A DNA stretch of 64,000 bases from Halichondria panicea (taxonomy: Eukaryota; Porifera; Demospongiae; Suberitida; Halichondriidae), in assembly GCF_963675165.1 (NCBI RefSeq), contig NC_087377.1, positions 18,001,018 through 18,065,017 of the forward strand, in the 5' to 3' direction. Position 1 is the first letter of the stretch. Each line of letters begins with the position of its first letter. Under the pieces are notes generated by a model. That model was not told the origin of the DNA. It searched no databases and saw only the letters and a program-made list of their open reading frames with translations. Shown here in pieces: positions 42,601-56,337 of this stretch. Both the position numbers and the translations under genes were made by a program.

Positions 42601-43023
42601 CGTACCCCAATAGTGACAGTGGGTGGTTTAACATCATCACATGATCCATTCATATTCTCAGGTGTCCCATTAGTGGTATCATGTGATCCGTTAGTCGTAT
42701 CACATGATATGTCCTCAGCGTCCACTACAATCTCGTCAGACGTCTTTAGTTTCTTGGAAGGAGGTCCATTCTCCTCACCACTCTCTTTCAGTGCACTAGA
42801 GGTGTATTCATTATACGCTATTTAATTATTTATATATTATAATCGTTGTGTGCTCACGTTTTGAACATGGAGACGATGTCCATTTGACCATTCGAAGCAG
42901 TTTTTCTCGACGACTTTCGCTTGCTGTGCCCAACACTGGATAGAGTATGCATCAACTCATTAATTACACACATTATATACAGTAGGTAGTATACCTGGGT
43001 TTGTGTGAGGGCTGGATCTCCAT
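34710..43023 (-). CDS. DNMT1: Maintenance DNA (cytosine-5)-methyltransferase 1
   Basis: Twenty-one coding exons, all in phase: 42995-43023, 42858-42935, 42606-42795, 42302-42382, 42129-42238, 41785-42082, 41470-41619, 40996-41157, 40441-40710, 39687-39821, 39259-39489, 38784-38996, 38438-38708, 37995-38082, 37561-37825, 37093-37362, 36499-36945, 36168-36317, 35804-35970, 35252-35492, 34710-34952 (1362 aa). Domains in order: short N-terminus with a PCNA-box-like QMDIVSMF (27-34); RFTS from ~99; CXXC zinc finger ~394-443 ([20 protein letters not shown]); two BAH domains; a short GK linker; methyltransferase with motif I (DVFAGCGG, 890-897) and catalytic PCQ (Cys 973). It copies CpG methylation after replication. 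It is shorter than vertebrate DNMT1 because the DMAP1-binding N-terminus is absent. All key residues are intact. Confidence 0.96.
38236..38437. repeat. 25-bp minisatellite abutting DNMT1 exon 13
   Basis: Eight units (acagtggtacggaccccacc ccctc) end exactly at the donor of DNMT1 exon 13 (38438). On the sense strand each unit presents gtgagggggtgg, close to the true donor gtgagagggtgg. Confidence 0.9.
39602..39690. repeat. (CA)n microsatellite in DNMT1 intron
   Basis: About 89 bp of CA with ccctcacac interruptions, immediately after the donor of exon 10 (sense gtgtgt). Confidence 0.9.
39890..40365. repeat. Fold-back repeats in DNMT1 intron 9
   Basis: A partial inverted half (39890-40005) is followed by a near-complete unit (40035-40365) with cggccataactttagttctg ... 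cattttcggccttgg-type core ... ctttcagaaaaccataaaatc. Same family as 4925-5190. Confidence 0.75.
40790..40945. mobile_element. Degraded MITE, tataccgtatagcggg family
   Basis: Carries the family internal block tttgtacagctcaggatagtgacgta and ends aataacccgctatctggtat. The left TIR is eroded. It lies in DNMT1 intron 8. Confidence 0.55.
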
Positions 43024-43230
43024 GGCTGGCTAGCTAGCTGCAAAGAAGGGGGCGCTCTGGGATGGTGGATTGTAAAAGTGTCCGCCAAAATCTCACTCTA
43101 TCAGCATCTCTACGCACCACTCCTCCCATAGCTACTCCCACTGGACTAAAGAGAAGCCATTGGCTTCCTGCTTTGTGGCTATACTAACTAATAAGGGCTG
43201 TAGTAAACACACAAACATATAAAAGTGAAG
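43024..43230. promoter_or_regulatory. Bidirectional promoter, DNMT1 / DHAR-like GST
   Basis: 207 bp separate divergent ATGs. 43081-43090 is an E2F-like TTTTGGCGGA on the minus (DNMT1) strand, which fits S-phase control of DNMT1 known in vertebrates; assignment here is inference. No TATA box is near either start. Confidence 0.5.
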
Positions 43231-43403
43231 ATGAGTTCCATTGAGTACAAGTTGTGTGTCAAGGTATGGTACAGTATTTTAATGTGATTATTTTAGGTTA
43301 TCGTTGTGTATGTGTGTGTGTACGTGGGTGTGTGTATGCGTGTGTGGGTGTGTATGTGTACGTGGGTGTGTGTGTGTGTATGTATGTGTGGGTGTGTGTA
43401 CAT

Positions 43404-43456
<53 letters not shown>

Positions 43457-43465
43457 GATTCTCCC

Positions 43466-43497
<32 letters not shown>

Positions 43498-44137
43498 TAC
43501 ATTATCTCCTGTGTATTAGGCATCTCCAGACGGCAAGTCACTGGGAGATTGCCCATTCACTCAACGAGCTAACCTAGCATTCAAGGTCAAGAAGGTCCCT
43601 GTCACCTACACCCTCATTGAACTATCAAAGAAGCCTCAATGGTTCCTAGCCCTGACCCCAGGCGGCTCTGTCCCTGTCCTCCAATATGGAGACACTGTCA
43701 ATGGAGACTCATATGAAATAGTGCAATACCTCGATGCTACTTATCCCGAGCCATCGCTAAAGCCTCCAGGCAATGAAGAGGCAGAGAAGGCAACTGGAGA
43801 CATATTCAACAAGTTCTCAGCTTGGGCCAAACATTTCAAGGATCCTAATGCACAGGAAGCTAAAGATGCTTTTGTTGCAGAGATGAAGAAAGTGGATGAC
43901 TTCGTGAGTAAGAGTGGCCCCTTGCTGTGTGGCAGTCCCTGGTCAGTTGCTGACTGTGCACTTGTGCCAAGGCTCTACCACATGCAAACCGTTGCTGATC
44001 ATTTCATGGGCTACAAGATAGACCAGTTCAATAATGTCAAGCGATACATGGACTACAGCTTTGCCACTGAGGAGTTCAAGCAGACAGACTATCCCAGAGA
44101 ATGGATCCTCACTGGCTGGGCTAAGTACTTCAAGTAA
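43231..44137 (+). CDS. Dehydroascorbate-reductase-like glutathione S-transferase
   Basis: Two exons, 43231-43263 and 43520-44137; 216 aa, typical for the family. Thioredoxin-fold half: active-site Cys 22 in LGDCPFTQR, then KKVPVTYTLIELSKKPQWFL and PGGSVPVLQYGD (cis-Pro loop). Helical half: FNKFSAWAKHFKDPN and SGPLLCGSPWSVADCALVPRLYH. The DCPF(S/T)QR site with KPQWFL and the DxxLxPKLYH-like stretch match plant DHARs better than animal CLIC or omega GSTs. Expected reaction: glutathione-dependent reduction of dehydroascorbate in the cytosol. It shares a 207-bp promoter with DNMT1 and has a spliceosomal intron, so it belongs to this genome and is not contamination. Substrate is inferred. Confidence 0.85.
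43300..43500. repeat. (TG)n and (TTA)n microsatellites in DHAR intron
   Basis: TG-rich tract, followed by about ten TTA/ATT triplets, filling most of the single intron (43264-43519). Confidence 0.9.
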
Positions 44138-45198
44138 CTGGACTTTGTTGAACTAGACTATCTTCTGAATAGCAATCATGTTTTCTGTGAATACACAGTA
44201 TTTTGTGAACCCTAAATCTTTGTATCAATGTGTGTACTTCTTAAATAATTATTCAATTAAGGTTGTTTGTTCCTCCTTGTTGCTGTTGCCATGTCTGAAA
44301 GATACTTGTCTGTAGTAGGACACCTCCATTAGTGTAAGTTTCCATGTAATTGGGTAACTGGGTCTGGCCATATTGACCAGAGCTGATGTTATCTCCACCG
44401 CAATAGCATTACGCAATACAGCTTGCGGTAGGGCAATGCGCATGCGCAACACAATACTGCAATCTGATTGGTAGTTTCTCAGCTTTATCATTATTTTCTG
44501 CAGAGGTTTTGGTGAAGCAGTCACTGTCGGTGAGTGTGTGTAACGCTTTCTTTGCTTGTACGTGAGCTTCAAAATGCTACTAAACGCTTTGTATTGTATG
44601 CATGTATTGTTGGAAAATGTTTTTCTGTACTAATCAAGTTTTTGTTTGCGCAGACAGTAGCCGGGAACGAGAGAACAAGAAAGGGTCTGTTTTCAGATCA
44701 TCACGTTGCAAAGTAAGCTATACTATTGTGTAGGCTTGTATGTGTATGTATTTAGCTTGTAGCTAGTTAGTTGCGCTTGTAGTTGGCTGCGCTTGTGCAA
44801 CTGGTTTGTATTTGGCTTCTAACTGGCTTCGCTTGTGCAATTGGTTTGTATTTGGCTTCTAACTAGCTGCGCTTGTGCAACTGGTTTGTATTTGGCTCAC
44901 TGTTGTGTGAAATGGCTCGTTTTGTCAGCCATTACGCAGCTTACTTTATCTGTGGCCCCTTAGTGACTGTGAGATATACTAGGTCATGCAGCTTAATGGA
45001 TACATACTTGCCAGCAAAGCGCGTCTAGTTCAAAATGCATGTACGTATGCATGGCTAAATTACTTAATTAATGTGCGCATGGCAAAATTACTTTAGGTAC
45101 GCGTGGCTAAGAGTCTGTTACCTGCATGGCCTTGAACCCTTTGGTGGTGGTGGTGGTGGGGGGGGGGGGGGGGAGTGGTGTCCGTAGCACTAAAGTAA

Positions 45199-45351
45199 TT
45201 AATCAGAATGTGTGTGGAAGGTTCTTCCAACAGTCGGGTCGCAGGACAGCATCTTCTTGTTCTTGAAACCCTTGTCGAACCAGCCTTCGGGGTGCAATGA
45301 TGGATACTCATGGCATCCCAGTCTATTGAGGGAGCACTCTGCTGTTAGTAC
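45199..45351 (-). other. Possible orphan coding exon (50 codons)
   Basis: On the minus strand an acceptor (ttaggcag) precedes an open frame to a TAA. It includes LNRLGCHEYPSLHPEGWFDK and KNKKMLSCDPTVGR, which has protein-like composition. A second open minus frame (45557-45733) could be an upstream exon. No start codon exon or family was recognised, so this may be a gene fragment or chance. Confidence 0.25.
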
Positions 45352-46728
45352 CTGCCTAAGGGGAAAGCAGCACAGGATCCTGCCATAATTGGGAGTGCTA
45401 TGATCTCGTTGTCAGTTCCAATAGTTAGTTAGCTAGGATCATTAGAATAGCTAGGTAGACAACTGCTGCTTCTTGGCTTATGCTAATCTATTACGACGGC
45501 TTTTTTTTAGGATCTTAACTCTGTGCCTACTGCACATGGAATTGGTAAGTTCAGGCTTTAACTAAACCTAGGTGTGCCAAGGGAACTGTAGCCTTTGACT
45601 GGATTAGTGAAGAGTAGTCTTGAGCACTTGTGCAAGCCTTGCATGCCAGGCTTGTTGCAACTGAGTCGACAAGGGCTTCAAGAGCAAGGAGGTGTTGTCT
45701 CTGTGAGTCTACTGTTGTTGAACCATCCCACACATTCTGGTTGATTACTTCTGTGCTCAGTTAATGGTGCTCACAGTCACAGGGTCCCTTTAGTTTATTA
45801 TGCCCTTGTTGTATTAGTCCCTTGGGCAAGGAAACTGCAGGGTGATTATTGGTTTGCTATCAATGGTGGTGGTGTGATTGGTTTTTGTGGTTTAATTTTT
45901 GTTGCGGAGATTTTTTGATGATTGATCGGTTTTGTTTGAACTGCTGCGCTCAATGTAACCATGCATTTGCTTGTTCTCTTGTAGCCACAATGCACACACA
46001 CACAGCTCCTCCTCCTAGCTACTGTACTAGTGTTCCATTCTCTCACTGCTTTTGTCTCCTCTCTCCCCCAGGTACAGACAAGCCATGCTGCTCTAGACTG
46101 AGTGGTGGTTGTCGAACTAGGTAGTTGTTCAATACTCCAAAATGTTTTGTGTTGCAGGTATATATATTCTAGATGGGCTCTTCGTTGAGAAAGGTAAACA
46201 TGTTTGATTTTCTCACGACTTGCTTTTGTCTGCTATCCCCAGATACGAACAAAGCCACACTGCTGTGAGACTTAAGTGGTGGTTGCTAACTGTCGTCAGC
46301 ATGGTTATATATATATTGTGATTTATTTTGCAGATGTTGGAAGGGGAGGGGCTTACTTGTGTAGCCACACCCACCCATAACAATTTAAGTGTCTCTACCT
46401 TCGTTACAGTTTTATTCATTCCCCTTCGCTACATACAGGTTGTCTTGTCCTGTGAGCTGACTAACGGAGACCAAGTAAAGGTAGGTCAAGTTGATTGTAT
46501 TAACCAACTAATCATTGTGAACCCCATCAGCAGACAGTGCACTGGAATAATGGTACGTCACGTGCATTCATTATGAGCAACAATTATTGTTTTTGCAGGT
46601 GAAACCACAGGATCTAGGACGAGATTAATTAATATTTTTGTAACTAATGTTTTTGTGATAAACATAATAGACGATAATTTCGTTTTAAATAAAATACTGG
46701 AAAGAGTGAACCTCCCAACGTGCTGCAT

Positions 46729-46821
46729 TAGCCTGGACCCCAGGCAGGTTGGTCTAGAATTGAAGGCTAGGTCGCTTTTCAATTTCGTTCTATTAAAAAA
46801 AACTGCCTGGGACCGAGGCTA
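46729..46821. mobile_element. MITE, tagcctcgatcccagg family
   Basis: Ends tagcctggaccccaggcag / ctgcctgggaccgaggcta are inverted copies. 93 bp, related to 32145-32245 and 8617-9249. Confidence 0.7.
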
Positions 46822-47013
46822 GTGCTGCAGTGTGCACAGTTAATTCTGATATGCCTCGAATAAAACTGAAATACAATTGTTTGGAGGTAGGTAGTTGTCC
46901 AGCGACCCTTACCAGTTTGGTTCTTCCATTAGCAATCTGTACCCCAGACCCCACCCCTTAGATACAGTGGGACATGATGACATTCAATTTCAACAAACAC
47001 ACACAGAGTCTAA

Positions 47014-47742
47014 TCATGTAACTAAAACGCTTGGTTTAGAGTCAGTGGGTGAGTCTTTATTCTCATCAGATAACATGATGTTGTTCTTTTCTTTGTACGT
47101 GATGAGTTCTTTACCTTTCAACGTCAACTGCTCAGTCAGCTTGTCAACCAGAGCCGTCAACTATGAAGGGAGGTGGAGGTACCTTACGACACAGACACAC
47201 ACAACATGCACATGTATGTATGTATGTATGTATGTATAAGGTGGCAAAGAAAGAAAGAAAGCTTGGACACAAGAACTAGTAACTAACAGTAAGCGTTTAA
47301 GAACATATTTTTCTAATGTTACGTTGTTTATTGTTTGTCGTTTACAGGACCTGCATTACCCACACTGTGGATGCAGCATTTCCAGGCTGCCCAATATTAA
47401 TAAGTTATCTATCAGACTATCTAGAATGTGTACCTGCTGAGTGTTATGCTCTAAAGCAGGTAGGACGTCCTTAACCTGTCTCTCCACCAGGACTCCTCCC
47501 ACAAGACGATAACATCGCCTATCAGAGGACACCTCCTTCAGAGCCTTGATCACAGACCTACAGCACAAGTATTTATAGTGTGGTGGGCATTAATTAGAGA
47601 CATACTTGTGTTCCGTTTTCTCTGCATCCAGCTCCGACATTTTGCTGGCGATGGCTCTTTGCTCAGCCCTCAGTCGCTGAAAGGTCTCTATGGTCTTGGC
47701 TTGGTCTGCCTTCTTGCTCATTACCTTACTGGAATCAGCCAT
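47014..47742 (-). CDS. PFDN2: Prefoldin subunit 2
   Basis: Three exons: 47606-47742, 47434-47557, 47014-47160; 135 aa, close to the family length. Begins MADSSKVMSKKADQAKTIET. An N-terminal coiled coil (FQRLRAEQRAIASKMSELD) leads to the conserved beta-hairpin region (CYRLVGGVLVERQVKDVLPA), then a C-terminal coiled coil (LVDKLTEQLTLKGKELITYK). It is a subunit of the hexameric cytosolic prefoldin chaperone that hands actin and tubulin to CCT. The C-terminal tail is short and Ser/Asp-rich. Head-to-head with the snoRNA host gene across an NRF1-type promoter. Confidence 0.95.
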
Positions 47743-47850
47743 TTTGACTCAACTTTCCATGTGAGGATTGCACATGCGCGAGGGTATGGCCTATAGAATA
47801 GCGCATGCGCACTACTTGTGCCACATGGTGTATTGCTGTATTCCAGAAGG
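47743..47850. promoter_or_regulatory. Bidirectional promoter with NRF1-type sites
   Basis: catgcgc at 47773-47779 and the full palindrome GCGCATGCGC at 47801-47810 lie between the PFDN2 start and the snoRNA host exon 1. The same palindrome type occurs at 44437-44448 and 53635-53643. Confidence 0.6.
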
Positions 47851-47932
47851 AACTGAATAGTTGGCGAGTGTGTGGATCTGTTCCAATCTTGAACGCTAAG
47901 GTGAGTATGTTGCCAGAGATGTGTTTAATAAT

Positions 47933-48006
47933 GGCAGATGATGACTAATAGGGACAGCAGAAAGTTGCATAGCAGCTTGGTGATGCTACCAGTAGATCCT
48001 GATGCC
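47933..48006 (+). ncRNA. Box C/D snoRNA 1
   Basis: 74 nt. Box C ATGATGA (47938-47944) and box D CTGA (47999-48002) are enclosed by a perfect terminal stem ggca/tgcc, with an internal C'-like GGTGATG (47979-47985). Intronic, about 70 nt from the downstream acceptor, the usual distance for splicing-coupled release. The guide upstream of box D is ctaccagtagat. Expected to direct fibrillarin-mediated 2'-O-methylation; target not identified. Confidence 0.75.
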
Positions 48007-48187
48007 TTGTCCTGTTGTCTTACTCTCTCATTCCTTTATTTAATACTACATCTCTTTCTTTCTCTCTCATACAGGTGATTGCAGTGACTGTTAGTGAACA
48101 ACTGAGCAGCAATGGCAAGAGAGGCGATCTCAGCCCACCAGGAAAGTCATCCACAACTTTATGTAAGTGTATAGTTATACCAAGGAA

Positions 48188-48286
48188 GTCTTATTGCTTG
48201 CAGCAAATGAGGACAACTTTGCGGTCTTTCCTAGCAAATCATTTTATATGGTCTGCTTCGTGAGGATTGTGTTTTGGATACTGATG
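48188..48286 (+). ncRNA. Possible C/D snoRNA (weak)
   Basis: In the next intron ttgcagcaaATGAGGA ... GTGAGGA ... ataCTGAtgcaa has box D and a pairable ttgca/tgcaa stem, but both C-type boxes carry a T-to-G change from the RTGATGA consensus. Confidence 0.3.
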
Positions 48287-48477
48287 CAAAAATATTGAAT
48301 TATTAGAATAGTGTGAAATTGACCACATGCTATAATTATTTGTCTCCATTATTCCCTGCTGCAGAATGGTGTAATATAGTGTGGTACTCCATTTCCCTTT
48401 CTTTAGCAGTCAGTGATGATAAAAGTTTAAGAGACAGAACTGGTGAGTTACGATTTATAGTAAATTGATGACTTTTT

Positions 48478-48569
48478 GTGGACAGGTGATGATTTCATAG
48501 TTCAGCTGAGGCCGTGGTTACTCCACGGTGATTATCATGCAGATTAACTCGCCCCTATCTGATGACCAC
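48478..48569 (+). ncRNA. Box C/D snoRNA 2
   Basis: Box C GTGATGA (48486-48492), D' CTGA (48506-48509), C'-like TGATTA, box D CTGA (48559-48562) and an outer stem gtgg/ccac. Candidate guides are ttcatagttcag (upstream of D') and ttaactcgcccctat (upstream of D). Confidence 0.65.
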
Positions 48570-48762
48570 AATCATTAAATTATTAATGAATATTCCATTG
48601 TTGAAGAGTTTGCTATAATGACCCGTTGTATTCACTGCAGAGTCTGACTGGTGAGTGGAGTGCCATGGTGGTGCAATCACACTTGGAACTGTGGCCGTTC
48701 TGTCAACAAACAGCCCATCCATCGGAGGCAATTAATTAGGTTATTATAATAATAGCTGTTGT

Positions 48763-48838
48763 GGTGGTAATGATGACAAACACTGGGAATCTCTCAGAAC
48801 AACAGTGTTGACTACTCAAAGTACTTTCCTGAACCACC
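48763..48838 (+). ncRNA. Box C/D snoRNA 3
   Basis: 76 nt with a 6-bp terminal stem ggtggt/accacc directly flanking box C (ATGATGA, 48770-48776) and box D (CTGA, 48829-48832). The guide upstream of D is ctcaaagtacttt. It is the cleanest of the set. Confidence 0.78.
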
Positions 48839-49074
48839 CTGTTTGTCAATTATGTTATTGTTGACCTTTACCAACTATTGCACTTCACTATCATTACCAG
48901 CTTATTATTTTAGCCCATCCTTTATTTCATGCAGGTGGGTGTGGCTTATCTAGCGAAGAGACAATTCTGGACAATAATTATTAGCTTTAGAATAAACTTT
49001 TTTTGGTTGCAATGATGTAATTGAATGTTTAATACAAACATGTGCTGAAATAATGAATGATGTAACACGCAACA

Positions 49075-52776
<3,702 letters not shown>

Positions 52777-53399
52777 CACACCTACATAGTGTGTGGGCAT
52801 GTGTGTGTGTGCGAGTATTGTGACTCTTGTACAGGTATGTGCGACAGCCAGCTGGCAGGGAATACCAGAGAGTGGCCAGTATGCAGACATTGCTATGAAG
52901 CCAGTCTAGAACTGCCACCAATAACTTACTAAGAAGGTGTTAGCACGCTACAAACTTGTGGCCTAAGGGGAAGTACCCTATCAGAAACATAGGTCTTAGG
53001 CCACACTACTTACAAAAGCTATGCCAATCCTTAAATGTGTGGTGTGTGTGTGTGTGTATTTATATATGAAATACTGATTTTCCCAAGACCAGCTGAAAAT
53101 GTCAGCAATTTAATGTATATGGACATTATAAAAGCTCTACAGAACATTTCCAGTGCATCTGAGATCTTTAGGGAGTCAAGATAAGCCTTGTAATACACAT
53201 TCCCAATGGCACTATAGGGTAAAATGGCCGACATACACAAACCTACTTTACTCAGTAACTATGCTAGATGGGTGTGTGTGTGTGCCTAAAGCTTTCTATA
53301 ACCTTCTACTGAGTGTGATCTACCTATAGAGCATATTCAAAGCTTGGTGGGTGTGTGTGAACGACTAAGATTACAATCAAAAGCTTAGAAGCTTAATAA

Positions 53400-53739
53400 T
53401 CACGTTGACTTACGTGCTGACGCTACGGCCGATTGCTTCGCGGTACGACTTCGGTACTTATCCAGAATAGTTGAATATGATTTTAGGGTCTTTGATTCCT
53501 CACTCGACACTTGTATAGCGATCCTTCGAAGGCTTGATAGCTTCAAAAAGTCAAAAAACAAAGGCCCGCCAAAAAAAGTTAGTAAATCTATTCGATCGTC
53601 TCTTGTCTTTGTCACTTTCAAAGATGTACCTACCGCGCATGCGTGAACAGAGACGCCACGTGGCTTTGCAGTAAGCTTTTTCACTCAAGCAAGAAGCTCT
53701 CTCTCTCTCTCTCTCTTTGCGTGTTCCTTTGCTGACAGA
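53400..53739. promoter_or_regulatory. Bidirectional promoter and first exon, DYRK / fibrillarin
   Basis: GCGCATGCG (53635-53643) lies between a minus-strand exon-like block with donor tcagcacgtaagt (53403-53409) and the fibrillarin start. The CTCTCT tract just before the fibrillarin ATG (53698-53715) may form a 5'-TOP-like leader, expected for a ribosome-biogenesis gene. Confidence 0.5.
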
Positions 53740-56080
53740 ATGGGAAGACCAGGTATGGAGTAGTGTACAGTATAACACAGAAGCGACAGCTACAGATAAT
53801 TACAGATGACACACACACATACTGTCAACATGATTATTTGCTGTAATAATTGTCATTATCTCTTTCTGTGCTTCGTCTGGACAGGTATGGTTGGTCGTGG
53901 TGGAGGCCGTGGAGGTTTTGGAGGACGTGGAGGGTTCGGAGGTCGCGGCGGTAGTCGTGGAGGGGGCGGATTCAAGAGTCCCGGAAGAGGTGGGCGTGGT
54001 GGTGGCTTTGGTGGACGTGGGGGCGGACGAGGAGGTGGGCGTGGCGGGATGAGGGGAGGAAAGAGAGTCATCATTGAGCCACATCGTCACGAAGGTACAA
54101 GATGATTTTATGCTGAGTATTTTCGTTGTGGAAAGTTTACTGTGAATACCCAATATTAAATATTTGTACAACTTGGAATGGTAATGTAGAACCTATTTCG
54201 CATAACAATTTGGCAATTTTTATTTATGGACAAAAATAATCTGTTGTACCCTTGATACAGGTGTGTTCATTGCACGTGGTAGAGAAGACGCTCTCGTGAC
54301 TAAGAACCTCGTACCAGGGGAGGCAGTATACGGCGAGAAGAAGATCTCCGTGGAGGTATTAATATCATGTTTGAAACGCTGCTTTAAAAATGGACAATTT
54401 GGGCCTGAATAATGATATCCCTGATCTTGTGTATCCCTGTAGGAAGCCAGTGGTACTATTGGAGAGACCACTAAGATAGAGTACCGTGTGTGGAACCCCT
54501 TCAGGAGCAAGCTAGCCGCTGCTATCCTGGGTGGCATTGAGAGGATCTATATAAAGCCAGGCTCCAAGGTGCTGTATCTGGGTGCTGCCTCTGGGACTAC
54601 TGTATCACATGTGGCTGACATCGTGGGCCCGGTAGGCTCATAGCTGTCGTGTAGTTATGTCCCTTAGCCTCTAACTATTATAGGCATATGTATGTAGTTA
54701 TGTCCCTTAGCCTCTAACTATTATAGGCATGTGTATGTAGTTATGTCCCTTAGCCTCTAACTATTATAGGCATATGTATCTAGTTATGTCCCTCTTAGCC
54801 TCTAACTATTATAGGCGTATGTATGTAGTTATGTCCCTTAGCCTCTAACTATTATAGGCATGTGTATCTAGTTATGTCCCTTAGCCTCTAACTATTATAG
54901 GCATATTTGCCCTAATGATTTGTGTACACTAGCTGCCAGTGTTGCCTAAGACTGATTGCAGTAGTTGTGTCCCTGCAATAGCCTCTAACTATTTTTAAAC
55001 ACAGTTTTATTCGTCTGTATCACTAGTGTCATTATTATATTATTGCCTGTGTGGCTTGCAGGAAGGTCTCGTGTATGCGGTGGAGTTCTCTCATCGCTCG
55101 GGTCGTGATCTGATGAACGTGGCAAAGAAAAGGACTAATATCATCCCTATTATTGAGGACGCCCGTCACCCACACAAGTACAGGATGCTCGTCGGTGAGG
55201 AGTGTGTGTTGTGTGGAGTGGGCGGATGTGTGTGCAAGTGTGTGTGTGTCTCCTGTATAAGACAGTGCTGTCATGATGTGACTGTCCTGTAAGAGCTGGA
55301 GATAGAGCAATGGTCATCATGTGTGTGCGTGTGTATGGGTGTTACATGTCTACCCCCATCATCACTTGGTGACCTACATTCCCCTTACTGTATAATGTGT
55401 TATGAGTTACCTACCATATAGCGGGACATTTTTGTGAGGAGCAAAATTTCGCATTTTTCAAAATTAAAACTCTCACACCATGTGTGTACTCCATTGCAGG
55501 TATGGTGGACGTGATATTTGCTGACGTGGCACAACCTGACCAGGCTAGGATAGTATCAATTAATGCCCACCATTTCTTAAAGAACCAAGGTCATTTTGTC
55601 ATCTCAATAAAGGTAAGGGATGTCAGTGTGTGTGTGTGGGGGGGGGGTTAGTAGCTATCTTTGAGAGCCTGTAATTTGTGTTCAGATTGAATCAAAGCTC
55701 TCAGAATTACCTTTCCAATGATGTGCTTAGATACAAGTTTTACAATTAGTCAGAATTCAGCATTAATTTTCGTACGAGTGTGTGTTGTACCATTATCACC
55801 ACCCGCCCACTCACACCACACTGCTCATACTCCGCCCACACCACAGGCCAACTGTATTGACTCAACTGCCGAGCCTACTAAGGTATTTGCGGAGGAGGTT
55901 AAGAAGTTACAGGCAGACAAACTAAAACCACAGGAACAACTTACACTTGAACCATATGAGAGAGACCATGCCGTGGTGGTGGGCGTGTACAGGTAGGTCA
56001 CATGACTATCACATGATACACTGATTTATATACTTCGTCCCATTATTTGCAGACCCGTTAAGAAAGAGAAGTCATCTTGA
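53740..56080 (+). CDS. FBL: Fibrillarin, box C/D snoRNP 2'-O-methyltransferase
   Basis: Eight exons: 53740-53752, 53885-54094, 54261-54355, 54443-54631, 55062-55194, 55500-55612, 55847-55992, 56053-56080; 308 aa. A Gly/Arg-rich domain fills exon 2 (RGGF, GGRG repeats). The methyltransferase fold includes [17 protein letters not shown], the SAM loop [27 protein letters not shown] and the catalytic-tetrad region [10 protein letters not shown]. It sits in the nucleolus and methylates rRNA and snRNA riboses guided by C/D snoRNAs, such as those encoded 5 kb upstream in this window. Polyadenylation signal AATAAA at about 56239. No abnormality. Confidence 0.97.
54640..54905. repeat. ~42-bp tandem repeats in fibrillarin intron 4
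   Basis: About six to seven copies of tatgtagttatgtcccttagcctctaactatt ataggca. No box C/D or H/ACA signature was seen, so it is not a hidden snoRNA array. Confidence 0.88.
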
Positions 56081-56337
56081 AGCACTCTAATTTAATTATC
56101 AAGCATCCTTTTTTCTAAATTGTTCTTTTCTTGAACATTGTTTTGTTTTGTCGTCCGTGTATCTTGCATTGTATATTATTATTTGCATATAATTATTATA
56201 TAAAATTAATAATACTTGATTGCATATGTTACAGATTTAAATAAATTTCCTCGTAATCATAGTACTGCAGCATTATGAAAGCTATCGATATTTTTCATAC
56301 GTCGTGATCAATTTGATGGCATTCTACAATAACAGAG

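Larger units (their letters stand above)
44138..47013. other. 2.9-kb stretch without a secure gene; possible spliced transcript
   Basis: An NRF1-type palindrome TGCGCATGCGCA (44437-44448) is followed by a chain of + strand exon-like blocks with good splice sites, for example 44655-44712, 45511-45544, 46072-46120 and 46157-46194, ending near an AATAAA at about 46687. No continuous protein results, so a non-coding transcript is the best guess. It also contains three ~60-bp repeats (tgcgcttgtgcaactggtttg tatttggcttctaac, 44755-44905) and a G-run at about 45158-45173. Confidence 0.3.
47850..49005 (+). ncRNA. Putative snoRNA host gene (spliced, probably non-coding)
   Basis: Exon-like blocks with consensus splice sites: ~47850-47900 (donor aaggtgagt), 48075-48162, 48407-48442, a very short 48641-48650, and a last block from 48914 or 48937 to an AATAAA near 48992. 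The longest reading frame (ATG at 48111) is only about 20-25 codons. The introns, not the exons, carry conserved-looking content: three good box C/D snoRNAs, one per intron in at least three introns, the arrangement of animal SNHG-type genes. Short exons make exact boundaries uncertain. Confidence 0.55.

Noticed and set aside
42431-42644. Repeat-coded frames between DNMT1 exons 3 and 4
   Set aside because: They are a ~60-bp minisatellite (tacatgcatgtagtgtgtggtatgg) in an intron. DNMT1 exons join in phase across it.
45557-45733. H/ACA snoRNA in the 44-47 kb region
   Set aside because: A possible hinge (AGAGTA) and downstream ACA were noted, but neither hairpin could be drawn convincingly.
53400-53684. 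N-terminal coding extension of DYRK
   Set aside because: The frame is open and would join in phase, but it has no ATG and overlaps the promoter with the NRF1-like site. Treated as an untranslated exon.
54640-54905. Intronic snoRNA array in fibrillarin
   Set aside because: The 42-bp units have no box C/D or H/ACA motifs and are too short.
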